Made by a program: the position numbers and the translations under genes. Source: Calendula officinalis (taxonomy: Eukaryota; Streptophyta; Magnoliopsida; Asterales; Asteraceae). From it: a stretch of 64,000 nt of DNA. The notes beneath the pieces were generated by a model. That model was given only the letters and a program-made list of their open reading frames with translations. It did not search any database and was not told the origin of the DNA. Location: assembly GCA_963853835.1 (NCBI GenBank), contig OY970832.1, forward strand, positions 23,740,208 through 23,804,207. Direction: 5' to 3'. This document shows, piece after piece, positions 23,113-33,863 of this stretch (its first letter is position 1; each line of letters opens with the position of its first letter).

Positions 23113-23302
23113 CATACCCAAGGCTTGTAGTCTAGTGGTATCCAAGAAGGATTTAAGGTGTTGCCATGACCTATTGGTCATGGGTTCAAGTCCCGTCGTG
23201 GACAAAAAGGTGGAAGGTTCGAGGGAAGGCATACTGCCCCTTGTGGATGTCACTGTCTAGACTCGAACCACTAACTTACGAACTAGCCGTTAAAAAAAAA
23301 AA
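23113..23302 (+). mobile_element. tRNA-derived SINE with perfect target duplication (copy 1)
   Basis: An internal RNA polymerase III promoter is visible: A box TAGTCTAGTGG and B box GGTTCAAGTCC. A tRNA-unrelated body (GAGGGAAGGCATACTGCCCC) follows, then a poly(A) tail of 11. A 14-bp target duplication GATTAAGATACATA flanks it (23099-23112 and 23303-23316). The perfect duplication suggests that insertion was fairly recent. Confidence 0.9.
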
Positions 23303-23629
23303 GATTAAGATACATATTATCTAACTACAATTCTACAAACCCATATGAACATCATGACCTTATTATCATTAACAATAATCCACCTATTCCCAATTACATG
23401 CATCATGATCGACCTTATCTTTTGTTCATTAAATTAATCAAGAGAAAGTAAAAACAGAGAATAAAGAGATTAGATTCAGTACCAATTTGTTTCAATTTGA
23501 AAGGGGTCTTTCGCATTTAATAACCCGTGGGATCAACCTGCATATTATATTCACACATATTCACACACTTAAAATTTTCTTATATATACGTCATAATTAC
23601 TACAAATTGCTGTTATTTAATCAAACTTT

Positions 23630-23900
23630 GTTGATGTTTTTAGCAGTTTTTGCAGTAGTTTCTTATGCTTTTTAGCAGTTTTATCTGCTGTTTCTTTTTA
23701 TCAACTTTTTGCTGCTGTTTGATCAAATTATGCCATTGTTTTAGCATTTTTTAGCAGCAGATTTAGGTAGTTTTTTGCAGCAGATTTAAGCAATTCTTTG
23801 CTGACTTTTTACCAATTTTAGGTGATGTTTTTTAATCAAAATTTACCTCTACTTCTAAAATATTTTAGCAGTTTTTTGCATCAGATTTTAACAGGTTTTT
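23630..23900. repeat. Degenerate TTTAGCAGTTTTTTGCAGCAG repeat (copy 1)
   Basis: Variants of TTTAGCAG and TTTTTGCAGCAGATTTA recur about ten times in 270 bp. The short frames here are low-complexity. Confidence 0.7.
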
Positions 23901-25250
23901 GGTGCTATGTTGTAGCTTTTATATTTGTAAGAATTGCTAAGTGATTGCAGTTATTTGTGTTAAAAAGTTTGCCATTAATAAACACCATATGGTGGCACAT
24001 AAGAATCTTCCATTGAAAACATGTGCCACTAAATGTAATTATTTAGTAGTGATTTTTATCTTATGTGATGTATACTTTGATGTTATTGTTTGTTTAGGAC
24101 TGCGTCGAACATAAAACTGAACAGTCACAGTAAAGACAAAGGAAAAAGAGAGGCATCATCAACAATATAATTGTCGAATCTCTCTTTATATTTTCTGGTT
24201 CAACAGATATTTTGAATTTCAAATATCTTCACTATAATCAACATCACATTCTTCAATTGTAGTAAAGTCTTTAGGGTTCGTTTGGTTTGCCGTAATCCTT
24301 CGTATTTGGAATTTAATTTTATTACGGATGGATGTTTGGATGACTTTTTCTTCGTGATTCAATTACTATGTAATTATAAAATTACATCATTCATTGTACT
24401 TGAAATACTTAGCAAATACTTATGGAAGATAAGCTTCTTCCATAAAATCCAAACAAAGCCACTGACTACTACTTCCAAAAGATTTCTTTGTTTCTTTGAT
24501 ATACCATAGTTGATGATACCAAAAAATAATTCCTTTGAAAGAATTGTAAGACCCTGGACCCACTTGGCACCAACATGGTAAAATATAATGTTATTAACAG
24601 AGAGTGTAAATCTAATACGACGCTATGTTATTTCTATAGTGGTTGATGATGACTTAACATATATTGATTTTGCAATTTTTCATAAAAAAATGGGTAAAGT
24701 AATATGAGTCATGACTAGAGTTGATAGTCATAAATGACACAAGAGCATGATATATTGATGTCATAACATCAACTTTTTTATGGCATGCACAAGTCAAGTT
24801 CATATTTTACACAAACTCAGCATACACAATTTATAATTTGAAGTGATGGTGTAAGTATCCTTGATGTAAACATTAACATAAATTGTAATTATATTTCTTA
24901 AATCTGTTCAATGTAATTTTAAAGTGATTTTTTAGTACGTAGATAGCTATGTGTATGGTTCAAGAACCGAACCGAATCGAGATCGATAAAATGATTTCGA
25001 TCGGATCACAGATTGAACCGATGATTGAAAACTCAGAATGTTTCTTCGGATTTTCTTTTTTTTTTCCTCGGTTTTAAACCGGACCGAGAACCAATTTACA
25101 TGAGAATTATAACCAATAACAGAACCAACATAACTCAGATTCAATCGTATTGAATTTAGTCCGGTTCGATTCAACAATTGCACTGGTTATCAATCCAATT
25201 TGCACCGTGCTATATGTAGATGGGAGATGGTGTAGGAAACTAGGAATGGC
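23901..25250. other. AT-rich upstream sequence of the RDUF gene (copy 1)
   Basis: No gene supported. At 24953-25170 a cluster of CGGTTC/GAACCG words (AAGAACCGAACCGAATCGAG, AGTCCGGTTCGATTC) looks like a transposon fragment with inverted pieces. Confidence 0.35.
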
Positions 25251-25254
25251 GTTT

Positions 25255-25564
25255 TGAGTTTTCACGCGTCCACCAAACACGCTAATAAAAGTAGCACAAC
25301 GCTCCTCTTACTGCAGTTAAAACTAACGCGTCAACTTTATAACCAAATTTCCTCTTACCAATCAATTCATTCTCAATATATGTGCGCGCTCTTTCTATAA
25401 TCCATTCATATATACATACACACTCACATGATCGAGAATCGGAATCTGTAAATTATTTCCGCTCACTTGGATTTTCCATTAGGATTCACCGGATCTTATA
25501 TACCGACTTCAACCTCACTGTCAACGCCACAGTTGTTAACCTTCTTGCTTTTTTTTGTGTGAAG
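25255..25564 (+). promoter_or_regulatory. RDUF promoter and 5' leader with CGCG boxes (copy 1)
   Basis: Two ACGCGT motifs (about 25263 and 25327) fit the CGCG/CAMTA binding box (VCGCGB). The second runs into GTCAAC, a W-box-like core. CTTTATAACC at about 25335 could be a TATA box, placing transcription start near 25365 and giving a 5' UTR of about 200 bp. All functions are inference from motif matches. Confidence 0.4.
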
Positions 25565-26680
25565 ATGTCCAGAACGATGTCGTTTTGGTGTTACAGATGC
25601 ACACGCGTCGTCAGAGTAATGGCGGAACACGCCGTCGTGTGTCCTTATTGCGAGGGAGAATTTATAGAAGCTGTGGATTCTCACGCCCCTTCACCACCGG
25701 ACTCTCGCCTACGTTTTCCTACTGCCGCGATGTACATGCTTGGCAGTAACGATCGGCGGTCAGATGTGGGGTTACGACGCGCTGGCCGACGAAACGCCGG
25801 TGACAGGTCTCCGTTTAATCCGGTAATTGTTCTTCGTGGCGCCGGAGAGGATAATTCAGGCGGTGGAGAGAGAGCTTTTGAGCTGTATTATGACGACGGA
25901 GCAGGTTCGGGATTACAACCTTTGCCGCCGACGATGTCATCGTTTCTAATGGAGTCAGGGTTTGACCGGTTGCTAGATCAGTTATCGCAGATAGAGATAA
26001 ACGGATTAGGTCGGTCAGAACATCCACCGGCGTCGAAATCAGCCGTTGAATCGATGCCGTCGATTGAGATCTCAGACGCACAAATCAACAGCGAATTGCA
26101 CTGCGCCGTTTGCAAAGAAGCATTCATTCTCGGAGCTGCAGCTCGTGAGATGCCATGTAATCACATCTACCATCCGGATTGCATTCTCCCATGGCTAGCT
26201 CTTCGTAACTCTTGCCCTGTTTGCCGCCACGAACTCGCAACAGATTTAACAAATTCAACTAACTCAAACAACCTAGAACAAATTGAAGAAGAATCTGCAA
26301 CCGTCGGATTAACAATATGGAGATTACCAGGCGGTGGATTCGCAGTCGGAAGGTTCACCGGCGGTAGTGGTGAGAGAGAGCTTCCGGTTGTGTATACAGA
26401 AATGGATGGTGGATTCAATAACAGTTCAGGTACACCTAGGAGAATAATGTGGGAATCGAGAAGGAATAGGGCCAGAGGTGAAGGTGGATCCGGTAGAGCT
26501 TTTCGGAACATGTTCTCTTTCTTTGGGAGATTAAGGCCTAATTCGAATTTACACACAAACTCAAACGATTCATCGATGAACAGAAGCCGGAGTTTATCGA
26601 GTTCAGTTTTTGGTAGAATGAGAAGTAGACGAAACAGAACTTGGAATTTGGAGGAACAAAATACTGTATCCAGGTGGTAA
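25565..26680 (+). CDS. RDUF2: RING-H2 E3 ubiquitin ligase with zinc ribbon and DUF1117 (RDUF type), copy 1
   Basis: This family transfers ubiquitin to target proteins. In Arabidopsis RDUF1/2 act in abscisic-acid and drought responses. It is a single-exon CDS of 371 residues. I start at MSRTMSFWCYRC because the zinc ribbon (CYRC at about 9-12, CPYC at about 28-31) begins there. The frame is open further upstream, but that part reads like leader. The RING-H2 finger (about residues 179-220) shows all eight ligands: C-x2-C (HCAVCKEAF), C-x-H-x2-H (PCNHIYHPDC), C-x2-C (SCPVCRHEL). DUF1117 follows: ATVGLTIWRLPGGGFAVGRF, RELPVVYTEMDGGFNN and AFRNMFSFFGRLRP. The C-terminus is Arg/Ser-rich. No defect was seen. 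The paralogue choice (RDUF2 rather than RDUF1) is tentative. Confidence 0.93.
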   Translation: MSRTMSFWCYRCTRVVRVMAEHAVVCPYCEGEFIEAVDSHAPSPPDSRLRFPTAAMYMLGSNDRRSDVGLRRAGRRNAGDRSPFNPVIVLRGAGEDNSGGGERAFELYYDDGAGSGLQPLPPTMSSFLMESGFDRLLDQLSQIEINGLGRSEHPPASKSAVESMPSIEISDAQINSELHCAVCKEAFILGAAAREMPCNHIYHPDCILPWLALRNSCPVCRHELATDLTNSTNSNNLEQIEEESATVGLTIWRLPGGGFAVGRFTGGSGERELPVVYTEMDGGFNNSSGTPRRIMWESRRNRARGEGGSGRAFRNMFSFFGRLRPNSNLHTNSNDSSMNRSRSLSSSVFGRMRSRRNRTWNLEEQNTVSRW

Positions 26681-27626
26681 GAAAACTCAACTTCTGTAAA
26701 TAAATTTGATTCCAATTTTGTTCAAAGGTGAACCCTGCATTTGTTGTTGGATTTGAAAGGCGTATATTTTGATTTTGTTCATTTGTAAATTTCTGCAAGC
26801 TCATTTTACCTGATGTCAGAATATAATCATCTTAATTCATTACTTGTTCTCATTTGTGTATTATTTTTCTATTCAGTTTTGATTATGGGTTTGTTAATTA
26901 ATTACAAATGGCTAGTGCAGAAGTTCGCAGAAAAGCCATTTTAAGCCATAAATTTAGTGGATTCTGCCAATAATAGTAGGATCTGATTCAATATATAAAT
27001 TGTAGTAGTTGTTTCTTTTTAATAGTTTTTGTAGAATTATTGTTGCAAACAGGCAAATCTTTTTCTGGATTTACATGGAAAAGGTTGAAAATGATTGGTT
27101 CCACTTTCCAGAAAGTAGAACTGTGCAGGAATACCGGGAAAACGTTTGTCTTTTTATCTGTTTTTTCTTTTGTTAGCTTAATTTGAGGTCTTTTTATAAT
27201 TTAGCAACAGAATAATTATTTTACTTCCACAGAATCCCAATACAACTATGTACTTACAAAAACAAAAATACTTTATATGAATTTGCAAGCTCAATGTTTT
27301 GTTTGTAGGTTAAAATAATGTACTACTGTTACAGTTATGTATTGTAAATTTGTAAGAATACTATATTTAGATTTTTTCTTATTATAGTGATTGGAATGAT
27401 ACAAGTCATCAAATACAAAAGTTAACCAAAAAGATTCAATGCTTTTGAATATAGGTCGATGATGTACGTAGATTAAAAACGAGATAAACATAAATTAGAA
27501 ATTGTTAGATTCATACTAATATCATGAATGACTCTTCTATTGATCGTTGATTCAACTAGTACTAATAATCATTGTGATTTTCCACTCAAATTCGGATTCT
27601 ATGAATTGAGAAAGAATGAAATTTAA
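26681..27626. other. RDUF 3' UTR and downstream AT-rich sequence (copy 1)
   Basis: AATAAA-like signals are seen (GTAAATAAATTTG at 26695), which may serve for polyadenylation. Otherwise no gene or repeat was recognised. Confidence 0.4.
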
Positions 27627-27943
27627 TACTACCTCCGTATCAAAATAAATGATACATTTGAAGAATTGTGGTTTTTGAGGCAAAAGATTAAAAAGTGGTT
27701 TAAATTAGATTAAAGTGGATAGTTAGTGGATAATGAGTCTAACTTCTTTGGAATGTAGTGATATTAATGATGTTTAAAAGTAAAAGTAAGGGTAAAAGGG
27801 TAATTTCACTTTATTAAAGTAGATAGTTAGTGGAGAATGGGTCCCACTTTTTTACCAAATAATGTAAGTTTTGGAAGTGTATTACTTATTTTGTTCCACC
27901 CCTAAATAGAAAGTGTATCACTTATTTTGATACGGAGGTAGTA
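27627..27943. mobile_element. Stowaway-like MITE, intact (copy 1)
   Basis: The ends TACTACCTCCGTATCAAAATA and TATTTTGATACGGAGGTAGTA are near-perfect inverted repeats. The length, 317 bp, equals the 13240-13968 element after removal of its nested insert. Confidence 0.9.
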
Positions 27944-28485
27944 TAATCAAAAACTGAATGTTAGAGTATCACAATAGAACACTAAAAGTCTAAAATAGAT
28001 ACATGATTTAGAATGAGCCTTAAAAGACAAATGACATGAAAACTAGCCCACAAATATAGTCCAACAAACTAGAAAAAAATATAAAAATATAATAAACTCA
28101 TAAAATGCAACATTTTTTTCTTAAATGTTGCTTTGCAAGTTTCAATTTGACTTGTCTTGTGCATAAACCGATGTCCATTAGCTTAAGTTATGCCAATTTT
28201 AGCGAATATGTTTTACTTATATGATCTTGGACTATGCTGGAATTGCATCACTGCATCAGTCAAGTTTGAGCAATCATGCTTGTTTCTTAGCTTGTTAGAT
28301 CCTATTTCAATACGTATATTCTATTATTAGCTACATAACCCGCCCGATGGGCGGGTATGCTCCAAAATTTAGTATGTAGAAAAATCACAACAAAGATTAA
28401 TAATTTTACAAATGACATAATAATGCTGTAGCTGTAATGATGAATTGGTAGAAAAATCGATACATTAAGAAATGTTACATAAAAT

Positions 28486-28713
28486 TTACAAACGAAATAA
28501 GACTTCTTTGTAAACTACATTTGCTGTTGAATTAGTGTAATTCCCATCGATGTCACAACAAATGACCTTCAATCCCTTCTTGTTCTTAACTCGTGATACT
28601 GCCACATAAAGCTGGCCATGTGAGAATACCGGTTTTTGCAAAAACAACCCAACCTGAGACAACGTCTGGCCTTGACTTTTATTAATTGGAAAACTCACTT
28701 TTAACTTTGACAA
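28486..28713 (-). pseudogene. C-terminal piece of a PIF1/Helitron-type helicase (copy 1)
   Basis: The 75-residue frame contains the last superfamily-1 helicase motifs: FPINKSQGQTLSQVGLFL, then KPVFSHGQLYVAVSRV, then KKGLKVI. In full Helitron Rep/Hel or PIF1 proteins these are at the extreme C-terminus of a protein several times longer. The N-terminal helicase motifs (Walker A) and the Rep domain are absent, so this is a fragment and not an active enzyme. Confidence 0.8.
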
Positions 28714-28752
28714 AATATATAATAACTGGAGTTACCAATATAAAATACTTAC

Positions 28753-28938
28753 TTGTGATGGAAGAAGAAGAAAAACCATCTAATTCAGATTCCACTACGA
28801 TGCGTTTAATGTTTTCTGGTTGATTTTCATTGTTTTGTATAGTGATTTTTCTTTTTCCACCTTTTTTGGTATTCCCTTTCACAATATTCTCATCAAGGGC
28901 TGGATTAGTTTTTTCCATTCTATCTTTAAGTATAATAT
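28753..28938 (-). pseudogene. RPA-like C-terminal exon fragment (copy 1)
   Basis: An acceptor TTTGCAG and a donor GTAAGT border an open exon reading LKDRMEKTNPALDENIVK, then KKGGKRKI, KRIVVESELDGFSSSS. The lysine-rich, acidic tail resembles the end of plant RPA1-like single-strand-binding proteins found in Helitrons. The match is by recollection of style rather than a domain core, so it is tentative. Confidence 0.4.
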
Positions 28939-29179
28939 CTGCAAATAGCATTGTTAAACATGTAAGTAGGATGCTAACATTCATAAAGCATATATAGAAT
29001 ACCCTCCTAAATTTAAAGCACCATTTAAATGAATTTGAATTAAAAATAATAAGGGGCTCGATGACATGTGTTAAGTAAGTAAAAAGCCCGCCCATTTTTT
29101 CATTGTTAGATGAAATCTTATACATGGTAAAAATGACTTGAAACATTAAGTTATGTATAACGTTTAAAAAAATCATATT

Positions 29180-30116
29180 GTGTAAAAAAGCACCATGTTA
29201 AAAATATTTGACGTTTGTGATATTCAATAATGGGCCGTTTTGAATAAAATGACAATGTTAAACAAAATATTCTACTGTTTTAAAAGTGTCGAATACATCC
29301 CAATCGCAAAGCCCACATCCATTTCACTAAACTGATTTCATGGGCAAATTTAACTAAAATAAATCGATGTCGGATTTAGGCGCTGGATGAGCAGAAACAT
29401 AGAAAGTCAAAATTGACGGAAATGAACGGAGTTAGGGGTTTGTTTCGGCGGTTCAAGATTGGTCTGGGTAAAAAAAATGCAAAACACACACTTATGTGTG
29501 TTTTTTCTTCGACTTCTCTCTCTGTTAAGCGGGCTTTGACCACTCTCTTCGACGGTACATTTTCCGGTGATGACTTACGGCGGCTTTAGTTGCGATGGTG
29601 GTGGATCTGTATGGATCTGCTGAGTGTCGCGTTTTGGACGTCGATTGTGCCCTAATTTCTAAGTTGCCGCTCTGTCCCCCAAATTTAACTTTGCGCCGGT
29701 GGTCTTCTCCGATCAGGTGAATCCCTTTCTTCTTTTGGTGTTCTTCCTGTTCTTTTCCAGATCGATTCTGACCGGGTTAGAAGAAAACTGTGGGAATCAA
29801 ACAATTTAGTTTGGACATTTTATTAAACTTTCAGTTTGAGTCGGGCCTAAGTTTACAATTCCTTTGTTGCTTGATTAAATCTCGAAATGTGAATTGCTTG
29901 TCTTAATTCGAATTTGTATTTGATCTAATATAAATTAGGGTTTCAGTAAAAGGTATTACATATTGAGTTGGTCATTAGCATTTATGCATTATCATTGTAT
30001 GAATTGTATGAATTATATAGTCTGATTAAGGAATGCATAGTTTTAAGGATTTATATTGCAGACAATAAATAAAATTTAACCATAACCCTAAATTAGTCTG
30101 ATTACCAATAACCCTA
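29180..30116. other. Unassigned sequence up to the duplication junction (copy 1)
   Basis: At 29500-29720 there is a GC-richer, leader-like stretch with a CAGGTGAATCC donor-like site on the plus strand near 29715, but no protein was recognised. A short perfect hairpin AAACACACA..TGTGTGTTT lies at about 29479-29501. It ends at the junction with copy 2. Confidence 0.35.
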
Positions 30117-30118
30117 TA

Positions 30119-30245
30119 TTTTAAACCGTTCCAAATAATTCGTTATTTGGCACGGTGATAAAAAGTGAGCTAAATAACCGTATTTGGCATTGTTTTTTCC
30201 CTCATCCAAAATTGTTGGTGCCAAAAAGTCATTTTTCTTGTATTA
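30119..30245. mobile_element. CACTA right end, truncated by the duplication breakpoint
   Basis: Only the last part of the CACTA element (TATTTGGCACGG, GTGCCAAAAAGTCATTTTTC, TTGTATTA) is present at the start of copy 2. Its left part is missing, which shows that the duplication came after the CACTA insertion. Confidence 0.9.
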
Positions 30246-30618
30246 ATACAAAAATTCGCGAGTATGTGTAAATGTATTGTTAGGAATAAAAATCATTCCT
30301 AAAAAATCATTTGCTGTGATTTGTTGATTTATATTGCATATAATTTAAAATCATTCCTAATTTAAAATCAAAACTAATTTAAAATCATTTCTAAAACCCG
30401 TTTGCTATTATTTAGTATTTTAATATTGAGATATTTCTTAAATTTCTAAATAGGTGGAGGATATATTAAGTAAAAAGAAAGACATTCTGTTATAAAAGCT
30501 TCTAAGGTTTTGGCGGGAAAATATTTTAGGTGGCCAATAGAAGGCTGCCACGTGTCACTATGACACTCTAAAAAAATGTCATGTGGCTTATTAAAGCTTC
30601 TTTTATTATATTTATAAA

Positions 30619-31993
30619 GAGTTGTATTCTAGGGAGTACAAAGGATTTGTCTAGTCACAAGAGACAAATCCTAGCCATTGGATCAAGATGGTCAAGATCA
30701 AATTCCCCACCTACAGCCACCGCCGGCCGCCTCCTCCGGCCACCTCTGGCCGCCGTCCGCCGCCGCCGGCGGCGGCCGGAGGCGGCCGGCGGTGGTGGTG
30801 GTGGCTGACAGTGAAGGTGCTGGTGCTAATGGGGGTGGTGGTGGTATTGATCTATCGAAGCACATGTGCTTCAGGTCACGAAACGCATGTGCTTCAAGTC
30901 ACTAAAAACATGAGTTTCTAAACACACAAGGGAGCATACGAAGCACATGTGCTTGACGTTATGAAACACATGTGCTTCACTACACGGAAAAAAAATCAAA
31001 ACAAGTGACGAACATATCATTATGAAGCACATGTGCTTCATAAAGCCAAGCACATGTGCTTCATAAAGCCAAACACATGAGTTTTTGTTCCTGAACACAT
31101 GTAACTTACAAGCAAGTCATTTGTGTTTGAATCACGAAGCACATGTGCTTGACGTTATGAAACACATGTGCTTCACTACACAGAAAAAAATCAAAACAAG
31201 TGACGAACATATCATTATGAAGCACATGTGCTTCATAAATCCAAGCACATGTGCTTCATAAAGCCAAGCACACGTGTTTTTATTCCTGAACACATGTAAC
31301 TTACAAGCAAGTCATTTGTGTTTGAATCACGAAGCACATGTGCTTGAAGTTATGAAACACATGTGCTTCACTACATAGAAAAAAAATCAAAACAAGTAAC
31401 GAACATATCATTATGAAGCACATGTGCTTCATAAAAGCTTTATGAAGCACATGTGCTTGGCTTTATGAAGCACATGTGCTTCATAAAGCCAAGCACATGT
31501 GCTTCATAAAGCCAAGCACATGTGCTTCATAAAGCCAAGCACATGTGTTTTTGTTCCTGAATAAATGTAACTTACAAGCAAGTCATTTGTATTTGAATCA
31601 CGAAGCACATGTGCTTGACGTTATGAAACACATGTGCTTCACTACACAGAAAAAAAATCAAAACAAGTCACGAAGCACATGTGCTTCCAGTCACGACCAC
31701 CACCACCGGTCACCACCGCCGGCGGCCACCTCCGGCCGCCGTCCTCCGCCGCCGGCCGCCGCCGACTGCCGCCCATCGCCGCCGCCGACTGCCGCCCATC
31801 GCCGCCGTCTTCCGCCGTCCACCGCCGCCGGCCGCCGTCTCCGGCCGCCGGAGAAGCACATGTGCTTGTAGTGGTGGTGGTGGTTTTGAATCTTGATCTT
31901 AACCATTAATTTTTCTTGATCCAAGGGCTAATAAATGTCCCTTGGGACTAGATAAAATTAATGGATTACCTGGAACATTTCACTATTTATAGA
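30619..31993. mobile_element. Fold-back element with CACATGTG array, type A (copy 2)
   Basis: Duplicate of 18031-19405: arms at 30645-30703 and 31888-31978, GC hairpin at 30717-30795, palindrome array at 30858-31867, CCG-rich block at 31698-31850. No differences seen. Confidence 0.6.
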
Positions 31994-33057
31994 TGTTTAA
32001 ATGATTCAAAATCATTTGTTGTTCTTGTATTTGAATTTTTATATTTGTTTATTGTAAAGTAATAAAATGAGGATTTATTAGTTGACCAACCCAAATTATT
32101 CCATTTCATAAAAAATGATTTAAGGGATATAATATGTTTTTAGATTATAGCTAAATACATTTGTACGATGTTGATTGCTTAATCTGTTATTTCAACACAC
32201 GCCAATTAAAAAGATTGCCGAATGAGTTGACCATGCATGTGTATATTCTATCGAAACTTTATATTCAAAAATATTCTCATTTATAACGGGTTCTTCTAAT
32301 ATAGTCGAGCTTTGCTCGTAATCTAAGCTATCTAATAACTTTTGTGGTTATTTTCGAACTTTGATATGACCATCTGATAATATTTACCTAGAGAAAGGAT
32401 CTAACTCGTTACATCTAAAGGTTCATTTCAAACGCACTAATAGTGAATCATCAGTTGATTATAGGCATGTTTATATTGCCTTATAAAAATTAGCTATTTA
32501 TGTGGAGCAACAACAATAGTTCCTTAGTTTAATGATATTTTCAAACATTATTTGGTTGTTCACCCCATGAAAATCGTAGTGGTTGTTTCTAGGGTAGAGT
32601 ACTATTTCATGCTCAAAACACATTTGTATATTTAATGATTATGATATATAATTTGGTCATATGAACTTTGATTTAATACTACCATTCCCATTGTTTTTTA
32701 TAATTAAGGTATGAGAAAGTGAGAAAGCAATACCATGATTGGACAAAGCTTGTCTTATAGTATTTGTTGACACAACTTTGATAATTATTTCATGCGGTAC
32801 AAATATAAGATTTACACTCCAAATCTCAAATTATCTCACAAAAAATAATAAACCGTTTCAACAAATAAAATAGGCACGATATTCATTTATCTATGATAAA
32901 TGGTATGTTAATTTAATGTTTAAAAACTCGAGCATATGCATTTAGAATATTTTTTAATAATATTAAAAGGAAATTACGTCTTGTGCCAACCAAATCGTTT
33001 AGTTCATAATAGACTTCTAAAAGAAAAATATTAACCTTTATATTGACAACATTGTAT

Positions 33058-33310
33058 CGAACAAACTTCTCATTTCATCCCAAATTTTTATCACACAAAA
33101 AACTTCTCATTTTTTATATTTAATGGGCTCCACATAATAAAATATTATTATTAGTAAAGATCTCACCACTAACTATCAACTAACTATTTTTCTCTCTCCA
33201 AACCAATTTTATATTTTAATCTAAATTATTACCAATGACTCCACCACTAACTATCATCTTAAACATTGTGTCAAAGTAAAATGGGAGTTTTTTGTGGGAC
33301 GAAGGAAGTA
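33058..33310. mobile_element. Stowaway-like MITE, decayed left end (copy 2)
   Basis: Duplicate of 20470-20722. Confidence 0.6.
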
Positions 33311-33317
33311 TTTAATC

Positions 33318-33863
33318 TTGGACAAATCTTAGTTATTGGATTAAAGAATCTCTTAACAATCACCATCACCAAATCACATGTGAATGAATACACAACCACC
33401 ACCGCTGGTCACCACCACCAGTCGGCCACTGCCGCCACTGACCACCGCCGGCCGCCACCGAATGCCGACCGCCACCGCCGCCGCCGGCCGCCGTAATCAC
33501 GTGTGACTGGATACATATTCACATATGAATGAAAGCAGTCGGCGGTGGCTAGGGGTTGTCGGTGGTGGAGACGTGGTCGGCAGAAGTTAGCAGTGTTAGT
33601 GTTAGTGTTAGTGTTAGTGTTAGTGTTAGTGTTAGTGTTAGTGTTAGTGTTAGTGTTAGTGTTAGTGTTAGTGTTAGTGTTAGTGTTAGTGTTAGTGTTA
33701 GTGTTAGTGTTAGTGTTAGTGTTGGTGTTGGTGGTAGTCGGCGGTGTGCAATCACATGTGATTTAATACACATGGGGTGGTGGGGTATTGTTGGTATTGA
33801 TGTATTGAATCACATGTGATGATGATAGTGATTTTAGGGTTGATTAAACTAGAAGGTGAGATT
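33318..33863. mobile_element. Fold-back element, type B (copy 2)
   Basis: Duplicate of 20730-21275, with the same three CACATGTG palindromes and the same CCG/CGG blocks. Confidence 0.5.
33593..33732. repeat. (GTGTTA)n microsatellite (copy 2)
   Basis: Same number of units as at 21005-21144, including the GTGTTG and GTGGTA variants at its end. Confidence 0.97.

Larger units (their letters stand above)
28327..28940 (-). mobile_element. Helitron remnant: 3' end with helicase and RPA-like pieces (copy 1)
   Basis: On the minus strand the 3' end shows a GC hairpin, ACCCGCCC AT GGGCGGGT-like (28338-28356), then TATGTAG and CTAA followed by T. This is the Helitron terminus pattern. Upstream on the same strand lie the helicase tail (28713-28486) and an RPA-like exon (28938-28753), both gene types carried by plant Helitrons. 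The 5' TC end was not located, so the true length is unknown. Confidence 0.6.
17529..30116 (+). repeat. Tandem duplication, copy 1 (12,588 bp)
   Basis: The whole interval recurs immediately downstream at a constant offset of 12,588. I compared many places and all open frames, and found no difference. The left breakpoint lies in the CACTA right subterminal zone. The right breakpoint lies in a small repeat CCCTATATTGCAGACAAT. The junction reads CCCTATATTTTAAACC and contains TATT, which is shared by both ends. Confidence 0.97.

Noticed and set aside
23113..23200. Functional tRNA gene
   Set aside because: A and B boxes are present, but there is no cloverleaf-consistent acceptor stem; the poly(A) tail and target duplication identify a SINE.
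25382..25564. 61-residue N-terminal extension of the RDUF frame
   Set aside because: Low-quality leader-like sequence before the zinc ribbon; family proteins start near MSxxxSFWCYxC.
25815..26804. Minus-strand frames of 88-182 residues across the RDUF gene
   Set aside because: Antisense to a well-supported RING/DUF1117 CDS; no family features.
29500..29760. Start of a host gene (leader and donor-like site)
   Set aside because: No coding exon could be followed downstream; left as unassigned sequence.
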